IMG/VR virus record: IMGVR_UViG_3300006810_000146
Location: 1-36,922 of that record
Source: a virus
Length of the DNA stretch: 36,922 nucleotides
Reading direction: 5' to 3' (one strand)
Below, one piece after another: positions 13,465 to 21,775 of this stretch. Under the pieces are notes generated by a model. That model saw only the letters and a list, made by a program, of their open reading frames with translations. It was not told the origin of the DNA and searched no databases. The position numbers and the translations under genes were made by a program. How positions within the stretch are numbered: position 1 is the first letter of the stretch; each line of letters starts with the position of its first letter.

Positions 13465-14490
13465 TTACAGCGTGCGAATTATGACGAGGCCTGCCGCACC
13501 GATGCCGCCGTTGCCGCCAGGCCCGGTTCCCCCGCCAGCGCCACAGCCGGGAAGCACGCCGTTATCCGCCGCATTGAAACCAGCCCACGAACCGTTGAAG
13601 GCAGGTGCGCCCCACCCACCGATGTTATTCGCACCACCGATGTTGAAGACGACGCCACCGCCGCGGCCTTCGTAATTGAACTGCCCTCCAACACCGACGC
13701 CACCGGCCGATAGACCATTCGGCCATGTATTGGCGTTCCCGAAAGACCCGCCACCGCCTCCTGTGGCGCTAAGGAGTACGCCGACCGATGATGCTCCGCC
13801 CGTACCCGCGCTGACGGAGACAGTGCCACTGACACCGCCTTCACCGACTGTAACGGCGATTTCCTGTCCGGGGACCACATCGAACGTGCCTTGCGAATAG
13901 CCGCCCCCGCCACCTCCATAGCCGCCCGAAGAATCGAAGCTATACCCGCCGCCTCCGCCGCCGCCCCAAACCAAGCATTCGATGCGATAGATATCATCGG
14001 GCACAGTGTAGGTGTAGATGCCGGGGACCTTGTAGGACGTGACGGCACCAACATTGACCGTTGACGTCAAGAATTCGGCCCACTCCGCGCCGTCGAAGCG
14101 CAGCATCACCATTCGCGTGCCGGTCCAGTAATTCGCGACCAGCCCCGTCACTGGATTGGCAAAAACCCATGCCGCGCCGGTCCAAACCGCGATCTCGCCA
14201 TCGTGGGTAGCAAAGCCACCTGTGCCGGTAGGCAAGACTACGAACCGATCACCGTCATCAGGAGATGCGGGGGGCGCCGACTGCCAGCCGTTGACCGGGA
14301 TGTCGGCGCGACCATTGCCGAGGGAGAGTGCATTGATCGCCTGCTGCAGATCCTGAAACAGGCGATTGTGCAGTTCGCGAAGACCGGTCGCGCCGCATTC
14401 GAAACCCTGATCTTGCTCCGAGACGGTCGGATCGCGCAGATTTTCACTGTTCTCCGCCCATACGGTTGGGAACGGTAGCTCATATGCCAT
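13465..14490 (-). CDS. Tail fibre: DUF2793 domain plus glycine-rich tip
   Basis: In the 341-residue product, residues 60-150 show the DUF2793 pattern (SAPPASPDDGDRFVVLPTG, then DGEIAVWTGAAWVFANPVTG). Residues from about 175 on are very rich in Gly, with runs such as WGGGGGGG and YGGGGGGYSQG and many aromatic spacers. Gly-rich tips that form polyglycine-like sandwiches are used for receptor contact in several phage adhesins. This protein should decide host range. Gly-rich repeats make the region prone to variation by recombination. Confidence 0.8.
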   Translation of the reverse strand: MAYELPFPTVWAENSENLRDPTVSEQDQGFECGATGLRELHNRLFQDLQQAINALSLGNGRADIPVNGWQSAPPASPDDGDRFVVLPTGTGGFATHDGEIAVWTGAAWVFANPVTGLVANYWTGTRMVMLRFDGAEWAEFLTSTVNVGAVTSYKVPGIYTYTVPDDIYRIECLVWGGGGGGGYSFDSSGGYGGGGGGYSQGTFDVVPGQEIAVTVGEGGVSGTVSVSAGTGGASSVGVLLSATGGGGGSFGNANTWPNGLSAGGVGVGGQFNYEGRGGGVVFNIGGANNIGGWGAPAFNGSWAGFNAADNGVLPGCGAGGGTGPGGNGGIGAAGLVIIRTL

Positions 14491-14529
14491 GAGGCACCTC
14501 GTCAGTTGGCATGATGTCGGGAGGCGCCG

Positions 14530-15234
14530 TCAGGCGCAGGCAAAGGGGTCGATGCGTGTCGGGCAGAAGTATCCCGCGTCTTCGCAGTAACCGGCCCAGC
14601 CGGTGCCATAGCCGAAGATCAGCCCGCCGCCCTGGTGGATGTAGGTCGTGATACCCGGCGCGAACGGCAGGACGCGGAAAGCCAGAGGGAGCTCGCGCTC
14701 CTCGGCGTCCGTCAGGCCGCGACCCGGCGCGACGGCGGCCCTGCCATGCCCCATGCTCACGGCATAGGCTGTTGCACCCCAGATGTGGCGGGCAGCGGTC
14801 TGCAGGTCGTCGATGCTGTACCGCTGGAGCGCCTGATATCGGCGCGCCTTGACGTAGCCGCGATAGACATCGTCATCGTTCAGGCAGAGATCGCCGGACC
14901 CGGCGGCATAGCAGCCGTCGAAAACCGCATCCTCACAGTAGCCGACGATTGTCAGGTTCGGGTTCGCGGGCTCGCAGGGATAGCCGAACAGCGGCGGGAT
15001 GACGCAGACGCAGTGGCATCGCGGCCAGCCCATCCGCTCACCGATCAACGTCAACTGGTCGCCGGCCGCGGTGTCGATGTCGAAGAATGACGGGATACTG
15101 TCGATCTCGACCGCGACATCGGCGATCTTCCCGACGTCGTACCGGATCACGCCGAGAAGTCGTGGCGATTCCCGGTACTGTGTCAGTATCCTGTCGAGCG
15201 CATCCTCGACGAAGGCATCACGGTTCAAGGACAT
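14530..15234 (-). CDS. DUF2612 baseplate/tail protein, unusually cysteine-rich
   Basis: The 234-residue protein begins LNRDAFVEDALDRILTQYR and contains FDIDTAAGDQLTLIGERMGWPR, the pattern of DUF2612, a tail protein encoded after the gpJ-like baseplate protein in many proteobacterial myophages (a gpI-like position). It has about a dozen cysteines, including CHCVC and two GYCEDA motifs, which is high for a structural protein and suggests metal binding or disulfides. It overlaps the 3' end of the gpJ-like gene by 17 nt. Confidence 0.75.
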   Translation of the reverse strand: MSLNRDAFVEDALDRILTQYRESPRLLGVIRYDVGKIADVAVEIDSIPSFFDIDTAAGDQLTLIGERMGWPRCHCVCVIPPLFGYPCEPANPNLTIVGYCEDAVFDGCYAAGSGDLCLNDDDVYRGYVKARRYQALQRYSIDDLQTAARHIWGATAYAVSMGHGRAAVAPGRGLTDAEERELPLAFRVLPFAPGITTYIHQGGGLIFGYGTGWAGYCEDAGYFCPTRIDPFACA

Positions 15235-16117
15235 TGATCGTCACGTTCGCCAGGGTGATGAGCGGGATGTCGTCGAAGTCGAAGGCCAGCGGGAGAGATG
15301 CGGGCGTCCCGTCGTTCTTGGCGCCCCTCACAGCGACCACCTCGACGTTCGGCTTGGTGCAGAGCGCCTGGGCGATGGTGTGCCGGGTCAAGGTCACGCC
15401 GTTGCGCGGCCGGGCGGTGCCCGAAAGGTTCAGCACCAGTTCCTCGGCGATCGCCTGCGTCGGGTCGGGCGGGCATCCGCCGGCATCGGCCCACTTGTAG
15501 ATATCCACCTCGAGCGTGGTCGGCACCTCCACCGGGCGCTCGATGTAGATGGTTCGGCAGAAGCCATCGATCTCGGTCTCGACGCGGGTATTCCCGAACG
15601 AGGTGATCCCCGGCACGATGTATCGCCGGGCGACAAGGGCGATTTCCTCGTCGTCACCGCCGAGGGCGACGACCGCGACCGAGTGTGCATCGAGCCCGTT
15701 GTCGTCCGTCGTCGTGCCGTCGTTCGCATAGACCTTCGCCCATGTGACGCTGGTCACACCGATGATGGCGCGGTAGAAGTCCGCGTCTCGGGTGTTGGCT
15801 ACGCCGGCATTGGTGATGGCCTTCGCCAGGTCGGCGTCGGTCTCGCCAGGCTGGCGAGTGATCAGGCGGAGTGCTGCAAGGCGTTCGAGAGAAATGCCCT
15901 CGGACTGGTTCGGGTCGTAGGACTGGTAGGCCGCGAGCGCGACCTCCCACAGCACCCGTTCCCGTTCGGCCCGAAGCGCGTTCATCTGTCCGAACTTCGT
16001 CTGTGACGTCTGGATCAGCCCGGGCCCGAAGATGGAGACGTTCTGCTGCTCGATGTCGTTGAGGATTTCCGCCAGCGTCGGGAGGATGAAGCCGGTCGGC
16101 TGAACGCCTACTGCCAT
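15218..16117 (-). CDS. Baseplate wedge protein, gpJ-like
   Basis: The 299-residue product has the order expected of the baseplate J family: LPTLAEILNDIEQQNVSIFGPG at the start, EGISLERLAALRLITRQPGETDADLAKA in the middle, and a TRHTIAQAL / LPLAFDFDDIPLITLANVTIN end. P2 gpJ-like proteins form the wedges of contractile-tail baseplates. It follows the gpW/gp25-like gene directly, its stop overlapping the next gene. Confidence 0.85.
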   Translation of the reverse strand: MAVGVQPTGFILPTLAEILNDIEQQNVSIFGPGLIQTSQTKFGQMNALRAERERVLWEVALAAYQSYDPNQSEGISLERLAALRLITRQPGETDADLAKAITNAGVANTRDADFYRAIIGVTSVTWAKVYANDGTTTDDNGLDAHSVAVVALGGDDEEIALVARRYIVPGITSFGNTRVETEIDGFCRTIYIERPVEVPTTLEVDIYKWADAGGCPPDPTQAIAEELVLNLSGTARPRNGVTLTRHTIAQALCTKPNVEVVAVRGAKNDGTPASLPLAFDFDDIPLITLANVTINVLEP

Positions 16118-16491
16118 TAGAGGGTCGCCTCTTCATCGTATTCGGTCGCGAGCGTGGCGCGGGTGACGTTGATCCCCCGGAGCGTGCGGTTGAACGAGAG
16201 CGAGAACGCCTCGATGCCGGTCACGCCGTCGGTTTCGATCAGCTCTTTCTTGATCACGCTTTCGGACAACGCAGCATCGAACTGCCGGCCCATGATCTGA
16301 TCGAGCCATGGCACGCCGCATGTCGTGTCGAGGAACCACTCGCCCTGGAACGTCATCACCCGCTGCCGGGCGTGCTGGCCGACCGCTTCGGCGTCATAGA
16401 CGAATTCGAGATCGCCCTCCGGGGTCAGCGCGAGATCATGGATGCCGTCGGCGTTCGGGCGAGAAGCTGGGGCGAGACGGGTGACAGTCAT
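16117..16491 (-). CDS. Baseplate wedge protein, gpW/gp25-like
   Basis: The 124-residue protein contains GIHDLALTPEGDLEFVYDAEAVGQHARQRV and WFLDTTCGVPWLDQIMGR, the layout of gp25/gpW-like wedge proteins that connect sheath and baseplate. The gene overlaps both neighbours by a few bases in the canonical spike-gp25-gpJ order. Confidence 0.82.
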   Translation of the reverse strand: MTVTRLAPASRPNADGIHDLALTPEGDLEFVYDAEAVGQHARQRVMTFQGEWFLDTTCGVPWLDQIMGRQFDAALSESVIKKELIETDGVTGIEAFSLSFNRTLRGINVTRATLATEYDEEATL

Positions 16492-17159
16492 AGCGCCATC
16501 GCCCTCACCTTTGCCGCCAGATCCATCAGTGCCGCGCGGTTCTGCAGCGCGTGGCCGGTGCCGGCCGACGAGCCGTAGGCAATCGCCAGTTGATCCGAAG
16601 CGACGAGCTCCATGAACGTCGCCAGGATGTCGTAGAGGTTGCCCTCGCTGCCTTCGATCTTGAACTTGCCGTCGGCCGAGCCGCGAAGCCCGAACGACCC
16701 ATCCTCGCTGAACCGGATGTGGGTGTTCGCGGGATCGAAGTTCTGGATCGGGCTCGACAGGCTGTCACCGCCGACCACCGTCGCCGTCATGTCGGACAGG
16801 TTGAACGACCGCTCGGATGCCGCATCGTAGGGGCCGCCGTCGAGGTCATATCCCGTGCTGTCGCGCATCTTCGGGGTGAGCCGGACACGGTCGCCGACCT
16901 TCACAGGATGCGTGATGGCGCCGTTGCCGGCCCGCGGGAACTCGATCGGGACTTCCTGCAGCTCTGCCACCTGCGTCGGCACGCCGGCCAGGTTCTTCTT
17001 GTAGAAGGGCCGCACAGTGGCGGTCTGCTTGGCCGGGTCGAACGCGACAATCTCGCCATCCATCGGGCCCCACTGGTCCTCGCGCTCGTTCCTGATGCGC
17101 GTGTCGATCAGATCTTCCAACAGGGTGTTGGTCTTGCCGATATAGCCGTGGCCGCTCAT
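16488..17159 (-). CDS. Baseplate spike protein, Gp138/gpV-like
   Basis: The 223-residue protein has an N-terminal OB-like domain (VAFDPAKQTATVRPFYKKN, then VPIEFPRAGNGAITHPVKVGDRVRL). A repetitive beta part follows (SFNLSDMTATVVGG, FDPANTHIRFSEDGSFGL, GKFKIEG), as in central spikes of contractile tails (phi92 Gp138/P2 gpV type). It would pierce the outer membrane. Its stop overlaps the gpW-like start. No metal-binding PAAR tip motif is seen. Confidence 0.8.
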   Translation of the reverse strand: MSGHGYIGKTNTLLEDLIDTRIRNEREDQWGPMDGEIVAFDPAKQTATVRPFYKKNLAGVPTQVAELQEVPIEFPRAGNGAITHPVKVGDRVRLTPKMRDSTGYDLDGGPYDAASERSFNLSDMTATVVGGDSLSSPIQNFDPANTHIRFSEDGSFGLRGSADGKFKIEGSEGNLYDILATFMELVASDQLAIAYGSSAGTGHALQNRAALMDLAAKVRAMAL

Positions 17160-18064
17160 CGCTTCAGCTTCTCCTTCGCCACGCCCTCGTCGACCTTGCC
17201 GCCGGCCACCCGCTCGCCGTGGATCGACACCTTGAAGTCGCCGTTCCGGTTGTTGCCCTGGAAGTCGCAGGAGCCGACGCGGTACATCCCGCCTTCGGCA
17301 TTCATCTCCAGCGTCTCGCTCTCGATCTGTACCCGGCGGCCGGGCCTGATCTGCGGGTTGAGGAAGGCGTCGGCCTTCACGCCGTTGTCGGTGATGGACG
17401 GCACGCCGATGAGGCCTGTCATGGGCGTCAGGAGCGTGATGCCGCCGAGGAACCCATCACCGGGCACGACTTCGAAAGTTTCGTTTTGCACGGACCAGTG
17501 CAGCTTGTTGCTGCGGCCGATCCGGTCCATCTCTCGCGAGCAATCCCCGCAGGCCGAATAGGGCCGCTTGAACGCAGGGAGATCGTCCAGCCCCTTCACC
17601 TCGCCGCGGGCGATGCCTTCCTTTTCGAACTGCGCCTGCATCTCGTCCACGACCTCGCCGACCTTTGTCCCGGCCGGGAAGGTCTTGTTGATCGTTGCCC
17701 GGCGGATCGCCGCGTCACCATCGCCGCACTGAACGGTGCTGATGATGTCGTCGCCGTCGCGTTTGTGCTCGACGTCCCGAAGGTTGCCCGCGAAGATCAC
17801 GCCGACGTTCGATCCACCCTCGGGCGGGATATATCCGGCCTCAAGGACGATCCCGTCGAATTCCTTGCCCATCGCGTTCCGGGTGCCCTCGGCGAGGTTC
17901 CAGATATCGATCAGCGCGGTATTGGCCGTCGAGGACAGGCTCTTGGAGATGGCGAACTGGACCTGGATTTGCTCGTCCGTCTCGTCGCCCGGGTTGATCG
18001 TGTAGACGACCTTGCCGTTCTTGCGGAGATAGACCCGCGCCTTCCTGAGATAGAACTGGGACAT
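17156..18064 (-). CDS. Baseplate hub protein, gp27/gpD-like
   Basis: The 302-residue product has the pattern of myophage baseplate hubs: an N-terminal beta domain (VRLRKARVYLRKNG-like start, VQFAISKSLSSTANTALIDIWNL), the TVQCGDGDAAIRRATINKTF core with an AGTKVGEVVDEMQAQF stretch, and a C-terminal domain with FLNPQIRPGRRVQIESE. Hub trimers hold the spike and dock the tape measure. It overlaps the spike gene downstream and the plug-like gene upstream. Confidence 0.78.
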   Translation of the reverse strand: MSQFYLRKARVYLRKNGKVVYTINPGDETDEQIQVQFAISKSLSSTANTALIDIWNLAEGTRNAMGKEFDGIVLEAGYIPPEGGSNVGVIFAGNLRDVEHKRDGDDIISTVQCGDGDAAIRRATINKTFPAGTKVGEVVDEMQAQFEKEGIARGEVKGLDDLPAFKRPYSACGDCSREMDRIGRSNKLHWSVQNETFEVVPGDGFLGGITLLTPMTGLIGVPSITDNGVKADAFLNPQIRPGRRVQIESETLEMNAEGGMYRVGSCDFQGNNRNGDFKVSIHGERVAGGKVDEGVAKEKLKR

Positions 18065-18399
18065 CAGCCCCTCGCCGCGATGGCCGTTGCAATGTCCGCG
18101 TCGGTGAAGTGATAGAGCCGCACGACGCCGTTCGGCAGTTCGTCGCGACCGGGCACCGCCGCACCACCTTCCTGCGCCGTGGCGGCCACCAGATGCCCGA
18201 GGCCGAAGTTGAATGCCGCCAGGAGATCGACGCCCAGCACGATCCGGCGCCCGTGCAGGACCGGTTCGTCATCAAGGGACAGATCCAGCGACCACCGATC
18301 CGAGAACGGCGCATAGCGCAGCCGGAACGTCGCCCGACGGTTCAAGAGCACGACGGAGAACTCCTGATCCGCCGCGTCGATCACGGGAAGCTCGATCAT
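18064..18399 (-). CDS. Baseplate plug-like protein (DUF6983-like)
   Basis: The 111-residue, mostly beta protein contains FSVVLLNRRATFRLRYAPFSDRW and GRRIVLGVDLLAAF. This is the pattern I know from small proteins between the gp27-like hub and the gene at 18403 in related myophages, named baseplate plug proteins. It overlaps the hub gene by one base. No catalytic residues are visible. Confidence 0.7.
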   Translation of the reverse strand: MIELPVIDAADQEFSVVLLNRRATFRLRYAPFSDRWSLDLSLDDEPVLHGRRIVLGVDLLAAFNFGLGHLVAATAQEGGAAVPGRDELPNGVVRLYHFTDADIATAIAARG

Positions 18400-18402
18400 G
18401 GT

Positions 18403-19017
18403 CTATGGCCCAAACAGATCGTAAGCGATGGATGAGCCCCGGCCGCTGTCAGCCGAAACCGGAGTGGTGCGCGCATCGCCGCGGTTGACCGTGCCCGATG
18501 CCCGATCGACCGTTGCCGGCCCGGATGCTCGGGAAGCCGCAGGCGTGGCCGCACGGCGCGATTTCGCCCAGCCGGGGTTCTTGCCCCCACCGGATGACGC
18601 TTCGCTTCCCCTGCGCCCGCTCTCGCCACTGGCGGATGCATCGCCGGGCACGGAAGCCGACGAGACGATCAGCACCTTCTGGAACTCGACCTTGCCGCGG
18701 AACACCCGGCTGAACTGCGATGTCCGCTCCGGGGCAATGCGCTTGATCAAGAGATCGGTGTGCACGTCGAAGCCGGAGACGACGGTGAACGGGATGCGCT
18801 CGGCTTGCCACGCCTTCAGCGCCTGCCAGGTCACCGCCGCGTTGTCCGTCACGACGTTCCATGCCAGCCGCTCGGGCTCCATGTGCGCGTGGTCTGTGGC
18901 GACGGCACCGTTTTCGAGCGGGATCTCCGTAATGGACAGCACGCTTTCCGGCTGCTCGGATTCCACGACGGCAATCGGCACCGGCCCGATGGCTCGGGAG
19001 AAGAGGATCGCGCTCAT
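18403..19017 (-). CDS. Baseplate/tail protein with disordered C terminus
   Basis: Residues 1-125 of this 204-residue protein form a folded domain (LSITEIPLENGAVATDHAHMEPERLAWNVVTDN, then FTVVSGFDVHTDLLIKRI and VEFQKVLIVSSASV), the Dit-like baseplate domain seen in related myophages. Residues 126-195 are low-complexity Ser/Gly/Ala/Arg and should be disordered. The tail could thread into the hub or bind the tape measure. It is the first gene of the baseplate block after the tape measure gene. Confidence 0.68.
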   Translation of the reverse strand: MSAILFSRAIGPVPIAVVESEQPESVLSITEIPLENGAVATDHAHMEPERLAWNVVTDNAAVTWQALKAWQAERIPFTVVSGFDVHTDLLIKRIAPERTSQFSRVFRGKVEFQKVLIVSSASVPGDASASGESGRRGSEASSGGGKNPGWAKSRRAATPAASRASGPATVDRASGTVNRGDARTTPVSADSGRGSSIAYDLFGP

Positions 19018-19025
19018 GAACGGTC

Positions 19026-19046
19026 CTGCTCAAGGTTGGGGCGATA
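19026..19046 (+). promoter_or_regulatory. Shared upstream element of plus-strand morons, copy 1
   Basis: CTGCTCAAGGTTG, four bases, then GATA, lies 36 nt before the ATG of the 19075 gene. The same 13-bp block with the same N4-GATA spacing lies before the 22233 gene. It may be a promoter or operator used only by these two inserted genes. Confidence 0.5.
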
Positions 19047-19074
19047 CAGCTCTGGCATGTGAAGGAGGCCCGCC

Positions 19075-19383
19075 ATGTCGGAGCAAAGCCAAATGGATGC
19101 GATCATCGACATCCTTGATCAGCAACAGCGCCAGATTTCAGTTCTCGCGAAACGCTGCGACCGGTTCGAAGCGCATGGGATGGCTATCGCACTGGTGTTC
19201 CAAGCGCTGTCTGGCGCTCTTCAGGTTCGCGGTGCCATCTCGCGAGATGAGCTTGTAGTTTTGATGCAGACATTGATCGAACGCACCGAGCGCATCGGGG
19301 GAAAGCCGCCAGAAGCGATCGAATATCTTCGGGCAATTCAGAAGGGACTGATGCTGGATCAATCACCGGGTACAACGAACTAG
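19075..19383 (+). CDS. Plus-strand moron, small helical protein (102 aa)
   Basis: ATG 19075 follows AAGGAGG and the gene runs against the surrounding late operon. The product looks helical with a coiled-coil start (AIIDILDQQQRQISVLAKRC), then ALVFQALSGALQV and a C-terminal PPEAIEYLRAIQKG. It has its own upstream element. It is probably a lysogenic conversion or regulatory gene inserted between the tape measure and baseplate genes. Family not recognised. Confidence 0.65.
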   Translation: MSEQSQMDAIIDILDQQQRQISVLAKRCDRFEAHGMAIALVFQALSGALQVRGAISRDELVVLMQTLIERTERIGGKPPEAIEYLRAIQKGLMLDQSPGTTN

Positions 19384-19431
19384 CCTCGGCCCAGAGAAGC
19401 CGCACCCAATTCCCATCGGCCATTTTCTCTC

Positions 19432-21135
19432 CTATGGTGCGGCTGCCGATTGTGCGACCTGAGGACGGGATTGCACTGCCGCCTGCCCGATTGCCGCCGA
19501 TGTTGCCCTAGCTGCCGCTGCCGGGGCCTGACTGGCCTGCTGCACCGTCTGGTTGACCGTCGAGTTCACCGTCACCGGGAACTGGCGGTTGTCCTGACGT
19601 GCATCAGTGATGGTCGCATCCACGGGGGCTCGGCCTGCCATTTCGGCTAGGTTGGAATTCATGCCTTCAAGCCGTGCCCGGATAGCATCAAGGCCTGCAG
19701 TCGTGCTCGCGCTCTCACTGAAACCGCCGCCGCTCCAACCGCTCCCGGTTTCGGCTGGCAGTGCGGGGGGGGGCGGCGCCGGCTGGCTCGCACCTGCGGC
19801 AGGCGCCGGGGGTGAAGCGACCGTCGCGGCAGGCGGCGCTGAGGCTGGTATTCCTGAATCAGCGGAGCCGCCTTGTCGCTTCAGTCGCTCGGCCTCGATC
19901 TGCTGGACAGCGATATCGTAGGCGTCATCGAATTCGCGAGGCGCCATGTAGGAATACAAATCCCCGTGGCCTCGCTCCTTGCGGATTTGGGCGACGCGCT
20001 CGCCGATGTTGAACATCTCCGTGCCGGCGTCGAGCACGCCGCTGACTGGATCGGCCAGCGCGCCGCCGACCGCCTTCATGAAATTGTCCCATGAAGACGA
20101 AAGCTGGTCGATCTCGGTCTGTGTGTCCCCCAGCACGCGGTTCAGGTCGTTCATGACCGAGCCGTCGACCTCGGAACTGTTCACCGTGTCGATGAACTTC
20201 TTGTAGCTATCGGCCGAGGTCATCAGCGACTGCATGCCAAGCCGGAATTCCTGATCGGTGAACAGGAGCGGCAGCTTCGTCAGATCGCCCTTGATTGTTT
20301 CGTTGGAGATGCGAACGAACGCATCCACCATGCCTTCGCCAGCATCGCGTGCGGCCTCGAGCTCCGCGCGCAGGTCGACACCGAACTTGCCGAACTTCGT
20401 CGCGGTTTCCTCGGTGAACATCTTGCCGAAGACGTTCTGCAACTGCGTCGCCGCGCCACTCGCCGATCCGGTATCTTCGCGCACCGTCTGCAGCAGGGCG
20501 ATGAGGGTCTTCAACCCTTCCTCGCCAGTGTAGCCTAGAGACGAGAAGGAGTTCGCCAGTTCGGGGATGAACTGTGCCATGTCCCGAAGTTCGAACTGCC
20601 CGGCCTTGCCGCCCGCGACCATGATGTCGAAGGCCTTCTGCAACTCGGAAGACTGGAGCCCGAGCGCGCTGGCAGCTTTCTGCGCAGTGTTAGCGATGTC
20701 CGTCGTCGCCGCGCCGGATGCTTGCGCCGTCGCCATGACAGATGGCAGGAACGCCATAGCCTGTTCAAGGGACATGCCCGACGCGACTAGCGTGTCGAGG
20801 CCCGCAATGGCCTGATCAAGCGGCAGGGCAACATCGAACGCAAGGTTGCGAATGACCTCGCCGGCCTTCGCGGTCTCCTCGGCCGTTGATCCCGCCGTGA
20901 TCCCGATCCGGGTCATCTCGCGTTCGAACCCGGCGAAGTTCCGGAATCCTGCCGTTCCTAGCGCAATGGCAGCCGTGGTAGCAGCACCGACCGCTACGCC
21001 CAATCCCCTCATGCGATCGGTCGAGCCCTTGGCCCGCTTCTCGGTCTTATCGAGCTCGTCGTTGAACTTCTCGACCGGCGCGGTGCTGCCGAGCTTGAAG
21101 CCGAGCAGTGCGATCAATTCCTCAGCGATTGCCAC
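19432..21135 (-). CDS. Tail tape measure protein
   Basis: The 567-residue protein has a coiled N terminus (EKFNDELDKTEKRAKG), then a hydrophobic AVGAATTAAIALGTAGFRNFAGFE stretch and the TP901-like core (MTRIGITAGSTAEETAKAGEVIRNLA, ALPLDQAIAGLDTLVASG, DIANTAQKAASALGL). The C terminus is rich in Pro, Ala and Gln. Tape measures set tail length at about 0.15 nm per residue, so a short tail near 85 nm is expected. It overlaps the frameshift product of the chaperone gene by 14 nt. Confidence 0.9.
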   Translation of the reverse strand: MAIAEELIALLGFKLGSTAPVEKFNDELDKTEKRAKGSTDRMRGLGVAVGAATTAAIALGTAGFRNFAGFEREMTRIGITAGSTAEETAKAGEVIRNLAFDVALPLDQAIAGLDTLVASGMSLEQAMAFLPSVMATAQASGAATTDIANTAQKAASALGLQSSELQKAFDIMVAGGKAGQFELRDMAQFIPELANSFSSLGYTGEEGLKTLIALLQTVREDTGSASGAATQLQNVFGKMFTEETATKFGKFGVDLRAELEAARDAGEGMVDAFVRISNETIKGDLTKLPLLFTDQEFRLGMQSLMTSADSYKKFIDTVNSSEVDGSVMNDLNRVLGDTQTEIDQLSSSWDNFMKAVGGALADPVSGVLDAGTEMFNIGERVAQIRKERGHGDLYSYMAPREFDDAYDIAVQQIEAERLKRQGGSADSGIPASAPPAATVASPPAPAAGASQPAPPPPALPAETGSGWSGGGFSESASTTAGLDAIRARLEGMNSNLAEMAGRAPVDATITDARQDNRQFPVTVNSTVNQTVQQASQAPAAAARATSAAIGQAAVQSRPQVAQSAAAP

Positions 21136-21762
21136 GTTTCGACCTCGCCTGCTGAGATGCTCGCTGCTGTTGCGCGACCCGCAGGTCCAGCGCTTCGTGC
21201 ATGTCGAGAAGCTGTTTCAAGGTGATGCGCTCGCAATCCAGGAAGGTGCAGAGCGGCGGGTCGGCGAGTGCCGGCCGGTAGACGAAATAGTTCAGGTTCG
21301 GCGCGACCTGCTTTACTTCCCGCTCGCTAAGGCCGATCGCAGACCGCTCAAAAGTCCACCGCCCACGCTCTCGGTAAAAAAATCGGCGTAGTTCACCTCC
21401 AGCACGAATTTGGCGACGGGAAAGATCGCAGCCAGGTTGCCGGAGAACTCCTCGTCGAGATTGACCGGTGCATAGCCCGACGGACGCTTGACCGACGCGC
21501 ATGTCACGATGCGATCAATGAGGCCCTTGATTTCCGTCGACCCTGTGCCGCGGAGGATGTCGCCGAGGCCGGCCAGCGCCGCGACTTCGGCCATGACGTC
21601 AGGGGCGCCCGTCTCGCGGTTCGCAATCGCCATGAGGATGGCCGGCACCCGCCCGGTCGCCTGGGTCGCCACGCGCATCAGATCCGCGTAGAGTTCGATC
21701 GCCTCTCCTGCCGGGAGGGGCTCGACCTTGTATAGCTCACTGCCGATCCTGCGTTCCGCCAT
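21122..21762 (-). CDS. Tail assembly chaperone fusion (GT-type) made by -1 frameshift
   Basis: Translation begins at ATG 21762 and reads 129 codons to the T-TTT-TTT site at 21376-21382. After a -1 slip it reads 84 more codons (starting TAC CGA GAG) to a stop at 21122, giving about 213 residues. Lambda G/GT and many tailed phages make the longer chaperone this way before the tape measure gene. The added part contains NLNYFVYRPALADPPLC and a basic helical end. The frame in the -1 register has no good start of its own, which supports the fusion. Confidence 0.8.
21313..21762 (-). CDS. Tail assembly chaperone (G-type)
   Basis: The 149-residue protein (SELYKVEPLPAGEAIELYADLMRVATQ, then AIANRETGAPDVMAEVAALAGLGDIL and GYAPVNLDEEFSGNLAAIFPVAKFVLEVNYADFF) matches tail assembly chaperones of myophages of this type. 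It coats the tape measure during tube assembly. I chose ATG 21762 because a start at 21852 would overlap the plus-strand gene at 21776. Unslipped ribosomes stop at 21313. Confidence 0.8.
   Translation of the reverse strand: MAERRIGSELYKVEPLPAGEAIELYADLMRVATQATGRVPAILMAIANRETGAPDVMAEVAALAGLGDILRGTGSTEIKGLIDRIVTCASVKRPSGYAPVNLDEEFSGNLAAIFPVAKFVLEVNYADFFTESVGGGLLSGLRSALASGK
21376..21382 (-). promoter_or_regulatory. Slippery heptamer for -1 programmed frameshift
   Basis: Seven T in the coding sense (GA-T TTT TTT-ACC) form the X-XXY-YYZ heptamer in the zero frame. Slipping back one base moves ribosomes into the open -1 frame that runs to the tape measure gene. The location near the end of the chaperone gene is typical. 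Confidence 0.85.
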
Positions 21763-21775
21763 GGGAGAATGAACC

